A DNA stretch of 51,814 nt from an uncultured bacterium. Lineage in GTDB: Bacteria; Actinomycetota; Coriobacteriia; Coriobacteriales; Coriobacteriaceae. The position numbers and the translations under genes are program-made. Below, one piece after another: positions 33,804-42,514 of the stretch. The stretch spans positions 1 to 51,814 of the forward strand of contig CAJMSL010000001.1 of assembly GCA_905216045.1 (NCBI GenBank), read 5' to 3'. Every line of letters starts with the position of its first letter. Within the stretch, counting starts at the first letter, position 1. The notes under the pieces were generated by a model. That model was not told where the DNA came from, did not search any database, and saw only the letters and a list, made by a program, of their open reading frames with translations.

Positions 33804-34421
33804 CGGCAGATACCGATAGCCGCGGATTGGCGGACATATCCGCGCACATGCCAGGCGCATGATGTTGTCGTAGCCGGTCTTATTGAGAATCTCCGAGATG
33901 CGGCGTTTGATGGTGCCCTCGCTCATAAACAGCTCGGCCGCGATCTCGCGGCGGCTCTTACCCTCGCAGGCAAGGCGCAAGATCGACAGCTCGACATCGT
34001 CGAGGGCCGCCGTGCCCGAGAAGATGCTCTCGGGCGGCTTGGGAAACGTGCAGTAACCCGCCAGCGCGGAGCGCATCACGGCGAACAGCTCGTCGATACC
34101 GACGTTCTTGTACACAAAGCTGTCGACGCCCGCCTCGCGCGCCTGGTCCACAAAGGTGATTTCGGGCATACCCGTCATGATAATGACGCGGCACTCGGGC
34201 AGTTGTTCTTTAATGCGCGCCGCCGCCACGATGCCGTTGGAATCATGCTCGGTGCATACGTCCATCAGTATCATGTCCGGGCGCTCCTTGAGCGCGACAC
34301 CCAAGGCCTCGGAAGCATCGGCAATGGCGGAAACAACGGTCATATCGGGCTGGTCGCCAACGGAGCGCGCTAGGCTCTCGCGCAGGATGGCCTGGTCTTC
34401 GACTATAAGGACGCGGATCAT
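33117..34421 (-). CDS. LuxR-type response regulator whose frame runs on into antisense of the lipoprotein gene
   Basis: Residues 1-195 are a normal NarL/LuxR regulator: receiver with VEDQ, phosphoacceptor Asp in ILMDVCTEHDSNG, Thr in IIMTGMP, Lys in FVYKN; then HTH ELSILRLACEGKSRREIAAELF with SEGTIKRRISEILNKTGYDN. After NIMRLACA (about 33865) the frame stays open for another 240 codons, entirely antisense to the lipoprotein gene (32961-33803), until 33117. Such regulators normally stop within 15 residues of this point, so the native stop has probably been lost. Overlaps the kinase by ATGA. Confidence 0.8.
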   Translation of the reverse strand: MIRVLIVEDQAILRESLARSVGDQPDMTVVSAIADASEALGVALKERPDMILMDVCTEHDSNGIVAAARIKEQLPECRVIIMTGMPEITFVDQAREAGVDSFVYKNVGIDELFAVMRSALAGYCTFPKPPESIFSGTAALDDVELSILRLACEGKSRREIAAELFMSEGTIKRRISEILNKTGYDNIMRLACARICPPIRGYRYLPLRDGCAVRGDVLVGIGQVGVDADGRIDEVVKAIERAVREREFLGGVGAGHQVSREPGFLHGAVDVGLAGGGVEGQVLVTLVGDVDDKADIAPVVLELLGDGDGAQIVIGDGDGGGDFDVLDIVVFDGLIDLLFLLGRLAILLHRAGQVLVGLGKDKISVIFFEDEFAVLELHVIRLVFGGEGYGGGVLCLPFKVDDFKEQVEGTCTVLIENQDAVDTPILEHLHVLIG

Positions 34422-35917
34422 GAGCTTCTCCTTTGAGCTGTGGCGCTGGCGTTGAGCGGGATGGACACCGCAAGCGTAAAGGGCGGGGCGGCATGGATTT
34501 CCAGGCAGCCGCCCAGATCTTGCGCGACATGCCTCATACCTGGGATACCCGTTCCCTCGCGATACGATACGGGTGCAGGCGCGCCGTCGTTAGAAACGGT
34601 CATCCGCGCAACAGCGCTGTCTTCCGACGTCTCCCGCCACAGGCGCACATGGACCCGATGGGCCTGTGCATGCTTGGTGGCATTGGTCGAGGCCTCACGG
34701 ATAATCTGCAAAAATGCGGCGGCGACACGCGCGTCCTCAGGCAGCGCACCCTCAACATCGATCTGCACACTCACCAGGCCAAAAGCATGGACGATATCAC
34801 CCAGCTGCTCTGCAGGCTCGCTGGCACCGCCACTGCGCAAATCGGCGGCAATTGAGCGCAGCAGCGGGTCGATCTGCTCGAGCGACTCGTCATCCAGGCG
34901 CCCCTCCTCCAGATAACGATGGAGGATGGACAGGCGCTGCCCGATCACGTCGTGCACGCGAGCGCGCATACGCAGATAGGCCGCATTGTCAGCAACTTTT
35001 TTGACTTCTTCGATCTGGGCTTGGAGCTCTTGGCCCGCAAGCTCAAGCAGGTGGTTGGCTTGCGCTAGGCGATCATGAGCATGCGCATACTCTGTTACAT
35101 CCAGGCCGATAATGCGCTCAAAGAGGCGGCCCGAAACCATAACGTCATCGTGCACAAACAAGCGAATCTCGGCGGGAGAAACCTCGACCACCGCCCGCGC
35201 CTCACCAAAGCGGTCCAGATTAATCCGCACACGGTTCTGGCTGCTTTCGGGCATTTGCATGCTGAGTTTGCGCAGGCCGTTCCATGTACCGCTCATATCG
35301 CCTAGGTCGGTGGGCATATGAAGCTCCACCAGGTTTTTGCGCATGCAGCGGTTCATGAGCAGCGGACGGCCCCTCGGGTCCAGATACAGGATGCCCACGG
35401 GAATCACGTTGATGGTCTCGATCGTCGAGAACGCGGTGATATCCTCCTGGCGGTTACGGACGTCCATCAAGAGCGCCGCGATGGAACGGAACAGGAAGAA
35501 CGCTCCCTCTGCGATAAGGACAACGGTCCACGCCGAGCCCATGGCAAAAACCACCGGCGGCGTCACGGCGACAACAAGCAGCAGCTCGACCAGCATGACG
35601 GGGCGACGATAGCGCACCATAAGCACCACGCCATAGGCAAAGATTGCGGCATTGAGCCACAGCGCTCCGCCCATTGCCCTGGCGCAAACGTCAAGCGGCG
35701 CCACCAGATACGAGCCAGACGACGCGAACAGGATAAGCGCCGAAACCACCAGGTGAAGCACGAGGCTCGCCTCGTAGGTGCAAACCGCCTTACGGTTATA
35801 GGACGAGCGGCGCGATGCGATGAGCGGAACGTGGATCGTCTGCAGGCACGCAGCCAGGGCAAAGACAATATCGAGTGCAACGATTTGGGGAAGGATGAGC
35901 GAAATCTGCATCGTCAC
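34418..35917 (-). CDS. Sensor histidine kinase (NarL-type HPK7 family)
   Basis: 499 residues starting at a GTG in a GTGA overlap with the upstream stop. About five membrane helices (residues 8-150), a PAS-like region (about 165-285, IETINVIPVGILYLDPRGRPLLMN), a coiled coil, then the dimerisation box RMRARVHDVIGQRLSILHRYL with its phospho-His in VHDVIGQRL, and an ATPase domain (FLQIIREASTNATKHAQAH as N-box; GTGIPGMRHVAQDLGG as G-box). Partner of the response regulator immediately downstream. Confidence 0.93.
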   Translation of the reverse strand: MTMQISLILPQIVALDIVFALAACLQTIHVPLIASRRSSYNRKAVCTYEASLVLHLVVSALILFASSGSYLVAPLDVCARAMGGALWLNAAIFAYGVVLMVRYRRPVMLVELLLVVAVTPPVVFAMGSAWTVVLIAEGAFFLFRSIAALLMDVRNRQEDITAFSTIETINVIPVGILYLDPRGRPLLMNRCMRKNLVELHMPTDLGDMSGTWNGLRKLSMQMPESSQNRVRINLDRFGEARAVVEVSPAEIRLFVHDDVMVSGRLFERIIGLDVTEYAHAHDRLAQANHLLELAGQELQAQIEEVKKVADNAAYLRMRARVHDVIGQRLSILHRYLEEGRLDDESLEQIDPLLRSIAADLRSGGASEPAEQLGDIVHAFGLVSVQIDVEGALPEDARVAAAFLQIIREASTNATKHAQAHRVHVRLWRETSEDSAVARMTVSNDGAPAPVSYREGTGIPGMRHVAQDLGGCLEIHAAPPFTLAVSIPLNASATAQRRSS

Positions 35918-37797
35918 TCACCCGCCCGCGGCATCAACACGATCATACGCAACTGGCCGGGTTCGCCCTCAAGGCGGTATGCCACGTTGCGCCCTTGCAG
36001 AGCGCTTTCGAGCTCTTGCGCAGCGGGCGTCTGCGAAAGATCTTCATCATCGTTGGAAAAAAGCGTGGCACGCAGCTCGACACTGCACCGGTCATGGTCG
36101 CCCAAGTGATACATAAGCGCCGGATGGTCGGTGGTGTAGGCAAAAAACGCAAAGTCATACACGCAGTCGTACAGGGCGCTTACTGTACTGGCGTGCAACG
36201 GGCGCCGTATGGCGATAATCGAGGCGCAATCGATATCGATGGTGCGCAGGTCGCTTGCGAGCTCGTTGGCAATGAGCTGAATGCGGTCGCGATCAAAGCC
36301 GCTCTCCCCGTGCTGCGCCAACGTGAGTGACCCCTTGCGCTTGCAATAGGCGACGAGCATCTTGGCGCGCTGCAGCATGCGGCAACGCTCGTGCGAAGAC
36401 ACTTCGTCGGTCAACGGCGGCAGCGAGCTCAGCAGGTCGTACATCCCTTCGAGCGCGCGGGCAAGCGCTTGATCCACGTCTTGGACCAGCAAGGTCTCGG
36501 CCTCTTGATCTGCCAAATGCGTCTTAAGGTCGTAGTCGGCGGCGAGCAGCTCATTTTGACGCTGCAGTTCCATGCGACGATGTGCCAGTTCACGGTTAAG
36601 CTCGTTGAGCTCCGACACGTCTTGGGCGAGCAGGGCCGATCCGCCCAGCAGTGGAAAGGCACGGTACATCACATCGGGATCGGACGCCACGGCAAAGGCA
36701 TGGGCGCGGCCGTGCTCCTGGGTCCGCAACTCCTCGCGCACGCCTACCGGCGTTGGCTTTGACACCGGCGTGGCATAGACCTCCTGCAGGTCGCGCGTTA
36801 GAACTTTGAGGTCAAGCGGCAAGGTGTCGAAGATGCCGGCGATGTCGTGATACGACGGAACGACACCGCAATCGAGACAGATTTCCATCGCCACCACGCA
36901 CAAGACGCAATAGATGAGCGAGAAGTTGAGCCTCCATGCCCAGGGCACGCGCAACGCATATGAGATGGCAAAGAACGCGCCGCCCAGCAGCACGAGCGCC
37001 GCCGTGCCCGAGAAACGTTGGATGCGAAAGGACGAGGACCGGCCCACCAGGATAAAAAAGGCCACAAAGTTAAAGGCCGTCCACACGAGGACGGCGAAAT
37101 AACCCCAGCCGTACGTGTAATCGTTGCTCCAGGTGTCGCTTGTACGGTCAAAGTGGAAGACCTGCTGGTGAAAATCGTTGGTGAGAACAAATCCGATAAG
37201 CAGGATAGCCACAATCCACAGCGCAGCGCAGTAGCGGCGACCCAGGCGGTGTTGCTCCAGGCCCGCAAGGCGCAAACCACACAACTGGTAGAGCAGCGGA
37301 ATGAGCGTCATGGGCACGTAGTACAGGTACCACAGCACGGTGGCATAGAACGGCGTGAACGACTTGTACTTGAGAATGACTTCGATCATCCACAGGGCGC
37401 AGATGGTGGCGACGGCAACAAGGCGGCGGCGCAGCACATAGTCCAAACAGCGCAGATAGACCGATACGCCCCAGATCGAAAATGCAATTGCGGCAACAAG
37501 CAACGGCAGAGAGCTCGAATGGACGAGCGCATCCACGACCTCTTCGGACACCTCGCTATAGGCGGGCACGGCGTTAGAAAGTTTGGGGTCGAAGGCGAAC
37601 AGCGCCGGCAAGACTGCCAAAAGCATGAGGAACATCGCGGTGATGACACCGGCGATAGCAAAGACGCGGTGACGGTACACCTGATGTGTTATGCCAACCA
37701 GGAATCGCGGCATAGCGAACAACCTGCCGCCCCTGGGATCCGCCACGGGAGCGAATCGGGCGGCCGCGTGGCCGATATGTCGCTCGCGGGTACCCAT
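35914..37797 (-). CDS. Multi-helix membrane sensor with degenerate kinase-like C-terminus
   Basis: About 627 residues from MGTRERHIGH; a start at 37713 (MPRFLVGITHQVYRHRV) is equally possible, as no clear ribosome site decides. Eight or so membrane helices occupy the N-terminal half (histidine-kinase 7TM-like). The C-terminal half has a coiled coil (ELNELNRELAHRRMELQRQNE) and a domain recalling kinases (SSHERCRMLQRAK, STVSALYDCVYDFAFFAY), but no DHxxGQ/HD box, Asn of the N-box or Gly motifs. Probably a signalling partner of the kinase it overlaps by 4 nt. Confidence 0.8.
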   Translation of the reverse strand: MGTRERHIGHAAARFAPVADPRGGRLFAMPRFLVGITHQVYRHRVFAIAGVITAMFLMLLAVLPALFAFDPKLSNAVPAYSEVSEEVVDALVHSSSLPLLVAAIAFSIWGVSVYLRCLDYVLRRRLVAVATICALWMIEVILKYKSFTPFYATVLWYLYYVPMTLIPLLYQLCGLRLAGLEQHRLGRRYCAALWIVAILLIGFVLTNDFHQQVFHFDRTSDTWSNDYTYGWGYFAVLVWTAFNFVAFFILVGRSSSFRIQRFSGTAALVLLGGAFFAISYALRVPWAWRLNFSLIYCVLCVVAMEICLDCGVVPSYHDIAGIFDTLPLDLKVLTRDLQEVYATPVSKPTPVGVREELRTQEHGRAHAFAVASDPDVMYRAFPLLGGSALLAQDVSELNELNRELAHRRMELQRQNELLAADYDLKTHLADQEAETLLVQDVDQALARALEGMYDLLSSLPPLTDEVSSHERCRMLQRAKMLVAYCKRKGSLTLAQHGESGFDRDRIQLIANELASDLRTIDIDCASIIAIRRPLHASTVSALYDCVYDFAFFAYTTDHPALMYHLGDHDRCSVELRATLFSNDDEDLSQTPAAQELESALQGRNVAYRLEGEPGQLRMIVLMPRAGE

Positions 37798-37863
37798 AGT
37801 GCTTTTAGTGTACCGACAGATGGGTCGAAAAAGCGGGCCGCATGTCCCAAAATCCGCAGACGG

Positions 37864-37904
37864 CAAGGCGCCCGGCAAGCATTAACTGCTCGCCGGGCGC
37901 CTTG
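37864..37904. terminator. Hairpin after the GH1 gene
   Basis: 13-bp arms CAAGGCGCCCGGC/GCCGGGCGCCTTG with a 15-nt middle, 36 nt after the glycosidase stop. There is no clear U-run. Confidence 0.6.
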
Positions 37905-37939
37905 GTCAGAAGGCTATGAAGTTGAGTGTCTCAGCTTCC

Positions 37940-39369
37940 TTAGGACAGGTCCTCACCATTAGAAGCGATAACCTTCTTGTACCAGTCGAAGCTCTTCTTC
38001 TTGGAGCGCTTGAGGGTACCGTTGCCGGCGGCGTCGCGATCCACATAGATAAAGCCGTAGCGCTTGGACATCTCGCCCGTGCCGGCCGAGACCAAGTCGA
38101 TCGGGCCCCAGGTAGTGTAGCCCAGCAGGTCAACGCCGTCCTCGGTCACCGCGTCGCGCATCGCGGCGATATGCTGGCGCAGGTAGTCGATACGGTAGTC
38201 GTCGTTGATGGAACCGCCCTCTTCGACAACATCCTTGGCACCCAGACCGTTCTCAACCACAAACAGCGGCTTCTGATAACGGTCGTACAGGTCGTTGAGG
38301 GTGATGCGGAAGCCCAGCGGATCGATGGCCCAGCCCCACTGGCTCTCCTGCAGGTAGGGGTTCTTGGCGCCGGCGAAGGCGTTGCCCTGGGTGCGCTCGA
38401 CATCGGGGTTATCGGCACCGGCGGAGCAGCGGGTGCTGTAGTAGCTAAAGCTGATGAAGTCGACGGTGTTGGCGGCCAGGATCTCGCGGTCCTCGTCGGT
38501 CATGCCCACATCGATGCCCAGACGCTGGAGCTTCTTGACGGCATAGGCCGGGTAGTAGCCACGGCTCTGAACGTCGACGAAGAAGTAATTGTCCTGATTG
38601 TCGAGTTGCGCCTGGCGCACATCGCCCGGACGGCAGCTGTAGGGGTAGTAGCTACCTGCGGCGAGCATGCAGCCGATCTTGACCTCAGGGTCGATCTCGT
38701 GAACGATTTTGGTTGCCCAAGCGCTGGCAACGAGCTCGTTGTGGGCGGCCAGGTACTCGACGGCCTCCTTGTCCTCGCCCTCCTCAAAGACCAGGCCGGC
38801 ACCCATAAACGGCAGGTGCAGAATCATATTGATCTCGTTGAAGGTGAGCCAGTACTTCACCAGGCCCTTGTAGCGGGTGAAGATCGTGGTCGCGAGGTTC
38901 TTGTAGAAGTCGATGAGCTTGCGGTTGCGCCAGCCGCCGTACTCCTTGATGAGGTGAATCGGGCAGTCGAAGTGCGTGATGGTCACGAGCGGCTCGATGC
39001 CGTGCGCCTGACACTCGCGGAATACGTCCTCGTAGAAGGCCAGGCCAGCCTCGTTGGGCTCGGTCTCGTCGCCGTTGGGGAAGATGCGGGTCCACGCCAG
39101 GCTCATACGGAAGGTCTTAAGCCCATCTCGGCAAAGAGAGCGATGTCCTCCTTGTAGTGGTGGTAGAAATCGATGCCGGTCTGCGTGGGATAGTAATAGC
39201 CGTCCTCGAAGTCGAGCATCTTGCGCTGGCCGGAGACCACCGCATAGCGCTCGGGGCCGTGCGGAGCCACGTCCACGTTGGCCAGGCCGCGGCCGTCCAC
39301 GTCGTAGGCGCCCTCGCACTGGTTGGCAGCCGTTGCGCCGCCCCACAGGAAGTCATTACGGAAAGCCAT
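37940..39369 (-). pseudogene. bglA: 6-phospho-beta-glucosidase (GH1), frameshifted near codon 85
   Basis: The N-terminus MAFRNDFLWGGATAANQCEGA is read from 39369; the frame stays GH1-like to ALFAEMGL, then the other frame continues KTFRMSLAWTRIFPNGDE to the stop at 37940. One base is missing at about 39119-39120: family members read MGFKxFR, needing one more T in GGCTT-AAG. Catalytic residues survive (acid/base in WLTFNEIN, nucleophile in LFVVENGLG). Intact, it would cleave phosphorylated beta-glucosides from PTS import. It could be a real inactivation, a sequencing error or a slippage site. Confidence 0.85.
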
Positions 39370-39405
39370 GCATCAATCCTTTCGCACGCTGTTTGTCGTG
39401 GTTTC

Positions 39406-39434
39406 AGTATCCCTACAAACAACGCGTCGCTCAA
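39406..39434 (-). promoter_or_regulatory. Promoter of the GH1 gene
   Basis: On the minus strand TTGAGC (39429-39434), a 17-nt spacer and GATACT (39406-39411), with AAAGGATTG before the start codon. Confidence 0.5.
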
Positions 39435-39530
39435 CGGCAACGACGTAGGCCGATACTTCTTTTCGCACGCAGGTGCTCGACAGCCGCCCCGTCTGACACT
39501 TTTTGATACCCGCCTGCCAATCACCACAAA

Positions 39531-39768
39531 GGGGACAGGCACCTTTGTGGCGGTTGGGGGCGGTTTGTCTCGATCTGTAACAGGTAGGCAGCCAAAACCG
39601 GGCCTGATGTTACAGATCGAGATTGTTCGGTCAGCTTCTGCAGTTTGTCTAAATCTGTAACAGGTAGAGACGATTTAGCCCGCTAGATGTTACAGACCGA
39701 GACAGAAGATTCTAGTCGCAGGTGATGCCGAGGTTTTGCCGACGAGGCCTACGTAACCGCCTTCGCTC
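39531..39768. repeat. Left ~240-bp direct repeat around the ATPase gene
   Basis: Nearly the same as 40952-41190, same orientation. It starts with GGGGACAGGCACCTTTGTGG, contains two hairpins built on CTGTAAC...GTTACAG (the first with 14-bp arms TCTCGATCTGTAAC at 39568-39581 and complement at 39609-39622), and ends with a damaged copy of the last ~50 bp of the DUF4867 gene, including its TAG, shifted by a one-base loss. Confidence 0.85.
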
Positions 39769-39830
39769 AGCAATTCATTTGACTGAATAGGAAAGAAAGG
39801 AAAAAATAGGAAAAAAAGGAAAGGAGACTT

Positions 39831-40937
39831 ATGACTGAAACCATCTTCTCCCCCTCATTTGGAAATCGCCCGTCCTATCTGGTGGGTCGCGGGAACGTGA
39901 TTTCGACATTCATCTCCGGTCTTGAGCAGGAGCCGGGCAATCGAGACCGAGCCATGCTCATGCTCGGCCAGCGAGGCAGCGGCAAGACGGTTCTTCTGTG
40001 GGAACTTGCCGACCGCGCACGCAAGCTCGGTTTTGTTGTCGCCACACCCACCGTAGCCTCCGAAGATATGCTTGAGCGCATTGTTGAAAAAATCCAAGAA
40101 GCAGGCGAGCCTTATGTCAGCAAGCGTCATCTCCCCAAACTTTCTGGCGGTAGCTTGAGCGTCTTCGGCTTCTCAGCCGGTCTCGAGTTCACACGCGATG
40201 TGCAGGAGACCAAGAGTTTCCAGTTCAAACTCACGCAGCTGGCGCGCAAGCTGACCGAGCAGGGGCACGGCATCCTCATCCTTATCGATGAGCTCCAAGC
40301 TAATTCACCTGAGATTAGACAGCTCGTCACCGCCTATCAAGAGCTGGTCGGTGAGGGACTCAACGTCGCGCTTGTTATGGCAGGTCTCCCGGGAGCCGTC
40401 TGTGCAACGCTCAATGACCGCGTGCTGACATTTCTCAACCGCGCTCGCAAGGTCACGCTCGAACCGCTTTCAGTCGGAGATGTCGATGCCTATTATCAGC
40501 GGGCTTTCGAAGAGCTCGACCTTGATATTCCAGGCGATCTTCGCCTCCGTGCCGCTCGCGCAACCCAAGGCTCGCCCTATATGCTGCAGCTCATCGGCTA
40601 TAACATCGGCAATCGCTGCAAGACAGGAGAACACGTAACGCCAGAGCAAGTCGACGGAGCTATCGAAGCGTCAAAAGCCGATTTCGAAAACGATGTTTGT
40701 GAAACGACGCTCGCCGCGCTATCGGACCAAGACGTCGCGTTTCTCGACGCAATGACTGATGACGAAGACGCCGTTTCGCGCATTTCCGATGTAGCGAAAC
40801 GTATGTCAGTCACACCCGACTATGCGCAAAAGTATCGCCGGCGCCTCATCGACGCCGGCGTAATCGAACAGGCGCGCCGCGGTTACGTGCGTTTCGCCGT
40901 TCCATATATGGCTGACTATCTGCGCAGCCAACTCTAG
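39831..40937 (+). CDS. AAA-type ATPase with C-terminal winged helix
   Basis: 368 residues; a purine-rich AAAGGAAAGGAGACTT precedes ATG. Walker A GQRGSGKT (about 45-52), Walker B ILILIDE (about 147-153), sensor-like MAGLPG, and a C-terminal helical/winged region (DVAKRMSVTPDYAQKYRRRLIDAGVIEQARRGYVRF). It resembles Orc/Cdc6-like or archaeal-type ATPases often found alone in bacteria. Lower GC than its neighbours and enclosed by direct repeats, so it looks inserted. A role in defence or mobile-element control is possible; no partner gene is present. Confidence 0.88.
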   Translation: MTETIFSPSFGNRPSYLVGRGNVISTFISGLEQEPGNRDRAMLMLGQRGSGKTVLLWELADRARKLGFVVATPTVASEDMLERIVEKIQEAGEPYVSKRHLPKLSGGSLSVFGFSAGLEFTRDVQETKSFQFKLTQLARKLTEQGHGILILIDELQANSPEIRQLVTAYQELVGEGLNVALVMAGLPGAVCATLNDRVLTFLNRARKVTLEPLSVGDVDAYYQRAFEELDLDIPGDLRLRAARATQGSPYMLQLIGYNIGNRCKTGEHVTPEQVDGAIEASKADFENDVCETTLAALSDQDVAFLDAMTDDEDAVSRISDVAKRMSVTPDYAQKYRRRLIDAGVIEQARRGYVRFAVPYMADYLRSQL

Positions 40938-40951
40938 GCAGCCACCGCAAT

Positions 40952-41190
40952 GGGGACAGGCACCTTTGTGGTGGTTTGGGCCCGTTTGTCTCGATCTGTA
41001 ACAGGTAGGCCGTCAAAACCGGGCCTGGTGTTACAGATCGAGATTGTTCGGTCTGTCCCCTGCAGTTTGTCTAAATCTGTAACAGGTAGAGACGATTTAG
41101 CCCGCTAGATGTTACAGATCGAGACGGAAGATTCTAGTCCACGGTGATGTCGAGGTTCTTGCCGATGAGGCCTACGTAGCCGCCTTCGGC
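40952..41190. repeat. Right ~240-bp direct repeat, overlapping the DUF4867 3' end
   Basis: Matches 39531-39768. Its last ~57 bp are the intact 3' end of the DUF4867 coding sequence. The two hairpins (CTCGATCTGTAAC/GTTACAGATCGAG and TCTAAATCTGTAAC with GTTACAGATCGAGA) lie between that gene and the ATPase. Confidence 0.85.
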
Positions 41191-41778
41191 TGCCTTGGGG
41201 CTGTCAGCATGGCAGAGGACCCACTTGTCGGCCTTCCAGCAGCAGTAGCTGTCGCCGGCCGCAGGCATGTCGGCCGCGACCTCGGGGCGCGGGCCGTTGG
41301 TGCCGGCGGGCAGCGCCACCATCACCTGGAAGCCACCGTCGTCGACCATGCACGGCGTGTAGTGGAGCGTGGTGTTGAAGACTTCGACGACCGTACCCGC
41401 CGGCACGCGAAACGCCTTGACACACGCGGTGTCGAGCTTGCCGTCCTCGATCTCCCAGCGATGCGCCACGAGCAGGATAAAGTCGCGAGCGCCCAGGTTG
41501 AATTCGCTCGCGCGGTGATACTCCAGGCAGTTGAGCTGCGTGTTGTGGCCGTTGCACCAGCCGAGCTGGAAGGGACGGCCGCCAAACATGAGAAAGCCCA
41601 GTTTATCGGCATCTTTGACGCCCTCGAGCTCCGGCGCGCTTGCTACGTACTTGCTGCCCTCGGGAATGGGCGTGGCTGAGAGCGCCTCGAGCACGGGCGA
41701 CGTGAGCTCGGACGGAACGTCATCCCAAACGTTGCCATAGGATTTGAACTCGGGATCGTTGACAGAGTAGATATGCAT
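41134..41778 (-). CDS. DUF4867 family protein
   Basis: 214 residues from MHIYSVNDPEFKSYGNV, with CAGGAGTGAAC before ATG. Family-typical stretches: LGFLMFGGRPFQLGWCNGHNTQ, LNCLEYHRASEFNLG, FILLVAHRWEIEDG and FRVPAGTVVEVFNTTLHYTPC. The cupin-like beta pattern with several His/Glu/Cys suggests a sugar- or metal-binding enzyme; family members are often near carbohydrate genes. The exact reaction is unknown to me. A damaged copy of its 3' end occurs at about 39712-39768. Confidence 0.9.
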   Translation of the reverse strand: MHIYSVNDPEFKSYGNVWDDVPSELTSPVLEALSATPIPEGSKYVASAPELEGVKDADKLGFLMFGGRPFQLGWCNGHNTQLNCLEYHRASEFNLGARDFILLVAHRWEIEDGKLDTACVKAFRVPAGTVVEVFNTTLHYTPCMVDDGGFQVMVALPAGTNGPRPEVAADMPAAGDSYCCWKADKWVLCHADSPKAAEGGYVGLIGKNLDITVD

Positions 41779-41862
41779 GTTCACTCCTGTTCGTAAATGT
41801 GACTATACGAACATTCTAGAACAAACATGAGCGATTTTGAATGCTCTTCCCGACCAATCAAC

Positions 41863-41894
41863 AAAAAGGCGCCCCCGCATAAGCGAAGGCGCCC
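41863..41894 (-). terminator. luxS terminator
   Basis: On the minus strand GGGCGCC, CGC/GCG, GGCGCCTTTTTG: a GC stem followed by five U, about 30 nt past the luxS stop. Confidence 0.8.
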
Positions 41895-41922
41895 AATGCA
41901 CGCGTTTTGGGCGATAAAACCC

Positions 41923-42411
41923 TTACGCCTGCTGATAGTGCAGATGCTTCTCGTCGATATCGGCCAGGTCGCGGTCGAGGTAGCGACGCGCAAGCCAGTT
42001 GGCCATGGGGAGGTTCTGGTCCAGGTAGTTGCCGCATTCCTCGGGAGCGGCACCGGGAACATCGCCCTCAAAACCGGCGACAAACTCGAACAGCTCACGC
42101 ACGAGCGGCAGAATCTCCTCGCTCGTCACTTCGCCAAATACGACGAGGTAAAAGCCCGTGCGGCAGCCCATGGGGCCAAAGTAGACAATGCGGCCCGACC
42201 ACTCGGCATGATTGCGAAGGAACGTCGCACCCAGGTGCTCGATGGTGTGGCACTCGGCCGTGTTCATGACCGGCTCCTTGTTGGGCGTAGTCAGGCGCAG
42301 GTCAAACGTGGTGACGGCGGCACCGGTCGCCGGATCGCGATCGATGCGGCTCACATACACGCCGGGCTCAAGCAGCAGATGATCAACGGAAAAGCTGGCG
42401 ATGCGCTCCAT
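41923..42411 (-). CDS. luxS: LuxS, S-ribosylhomocysteine lyase
   Basis: 162 residues, full length. Cleaves S-ribosylhomocysteine to homocysteine and DPD, the precursor of autoinducer-2. The Fe/Zn ligands are seen in HTIEHLGATFLRN (HxxEH) and the Cys in PEECGNY; the catalytic Cys is in FGPMGCRTGFY. Monocistronic, with its own terminator. Neighbouring nucleoside hydrolase and ribokinase genes point to ribose salvage, but each has its own signals. Confidence 0.97.
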   Translation of the reverse strand: MERIASFSVDHLLLEPGVYVSRIDRDPATGAAVTTFDLRLTTPNKEPVMNTAECHTIEHLGATFLRNHAEWSGRIVYFGPMGCRTGFYLVVFGEVTSEEILPLVRELFEFVAGFEGDVPGAAPEECGNYLDQNLPMANWLARRYLDRDLADIDEKHLHYQQA

Positions 42412-42434
42412 GGCAGATCCTCTCGATAGTCAAA

Positions 42435-42506
42435 TTGGGACGGGGCTCTTTTAGCTGGTTCGAATGGTCGCACCAATCATACCAGTCAAAAAAGCCCCGT
42501 CCCAAA
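42435..42506 (-). terminator. Terminator of the nucleoside hydrolase gene
   Basis: Arms TTGGGACGGGGCT (42435-42447) and AGCCCCGTCCCAA, with a long middle that includes a T-run on the minus strand. Confidence 0.6.
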
Positions 42507-42514
42507 AAGACAAC

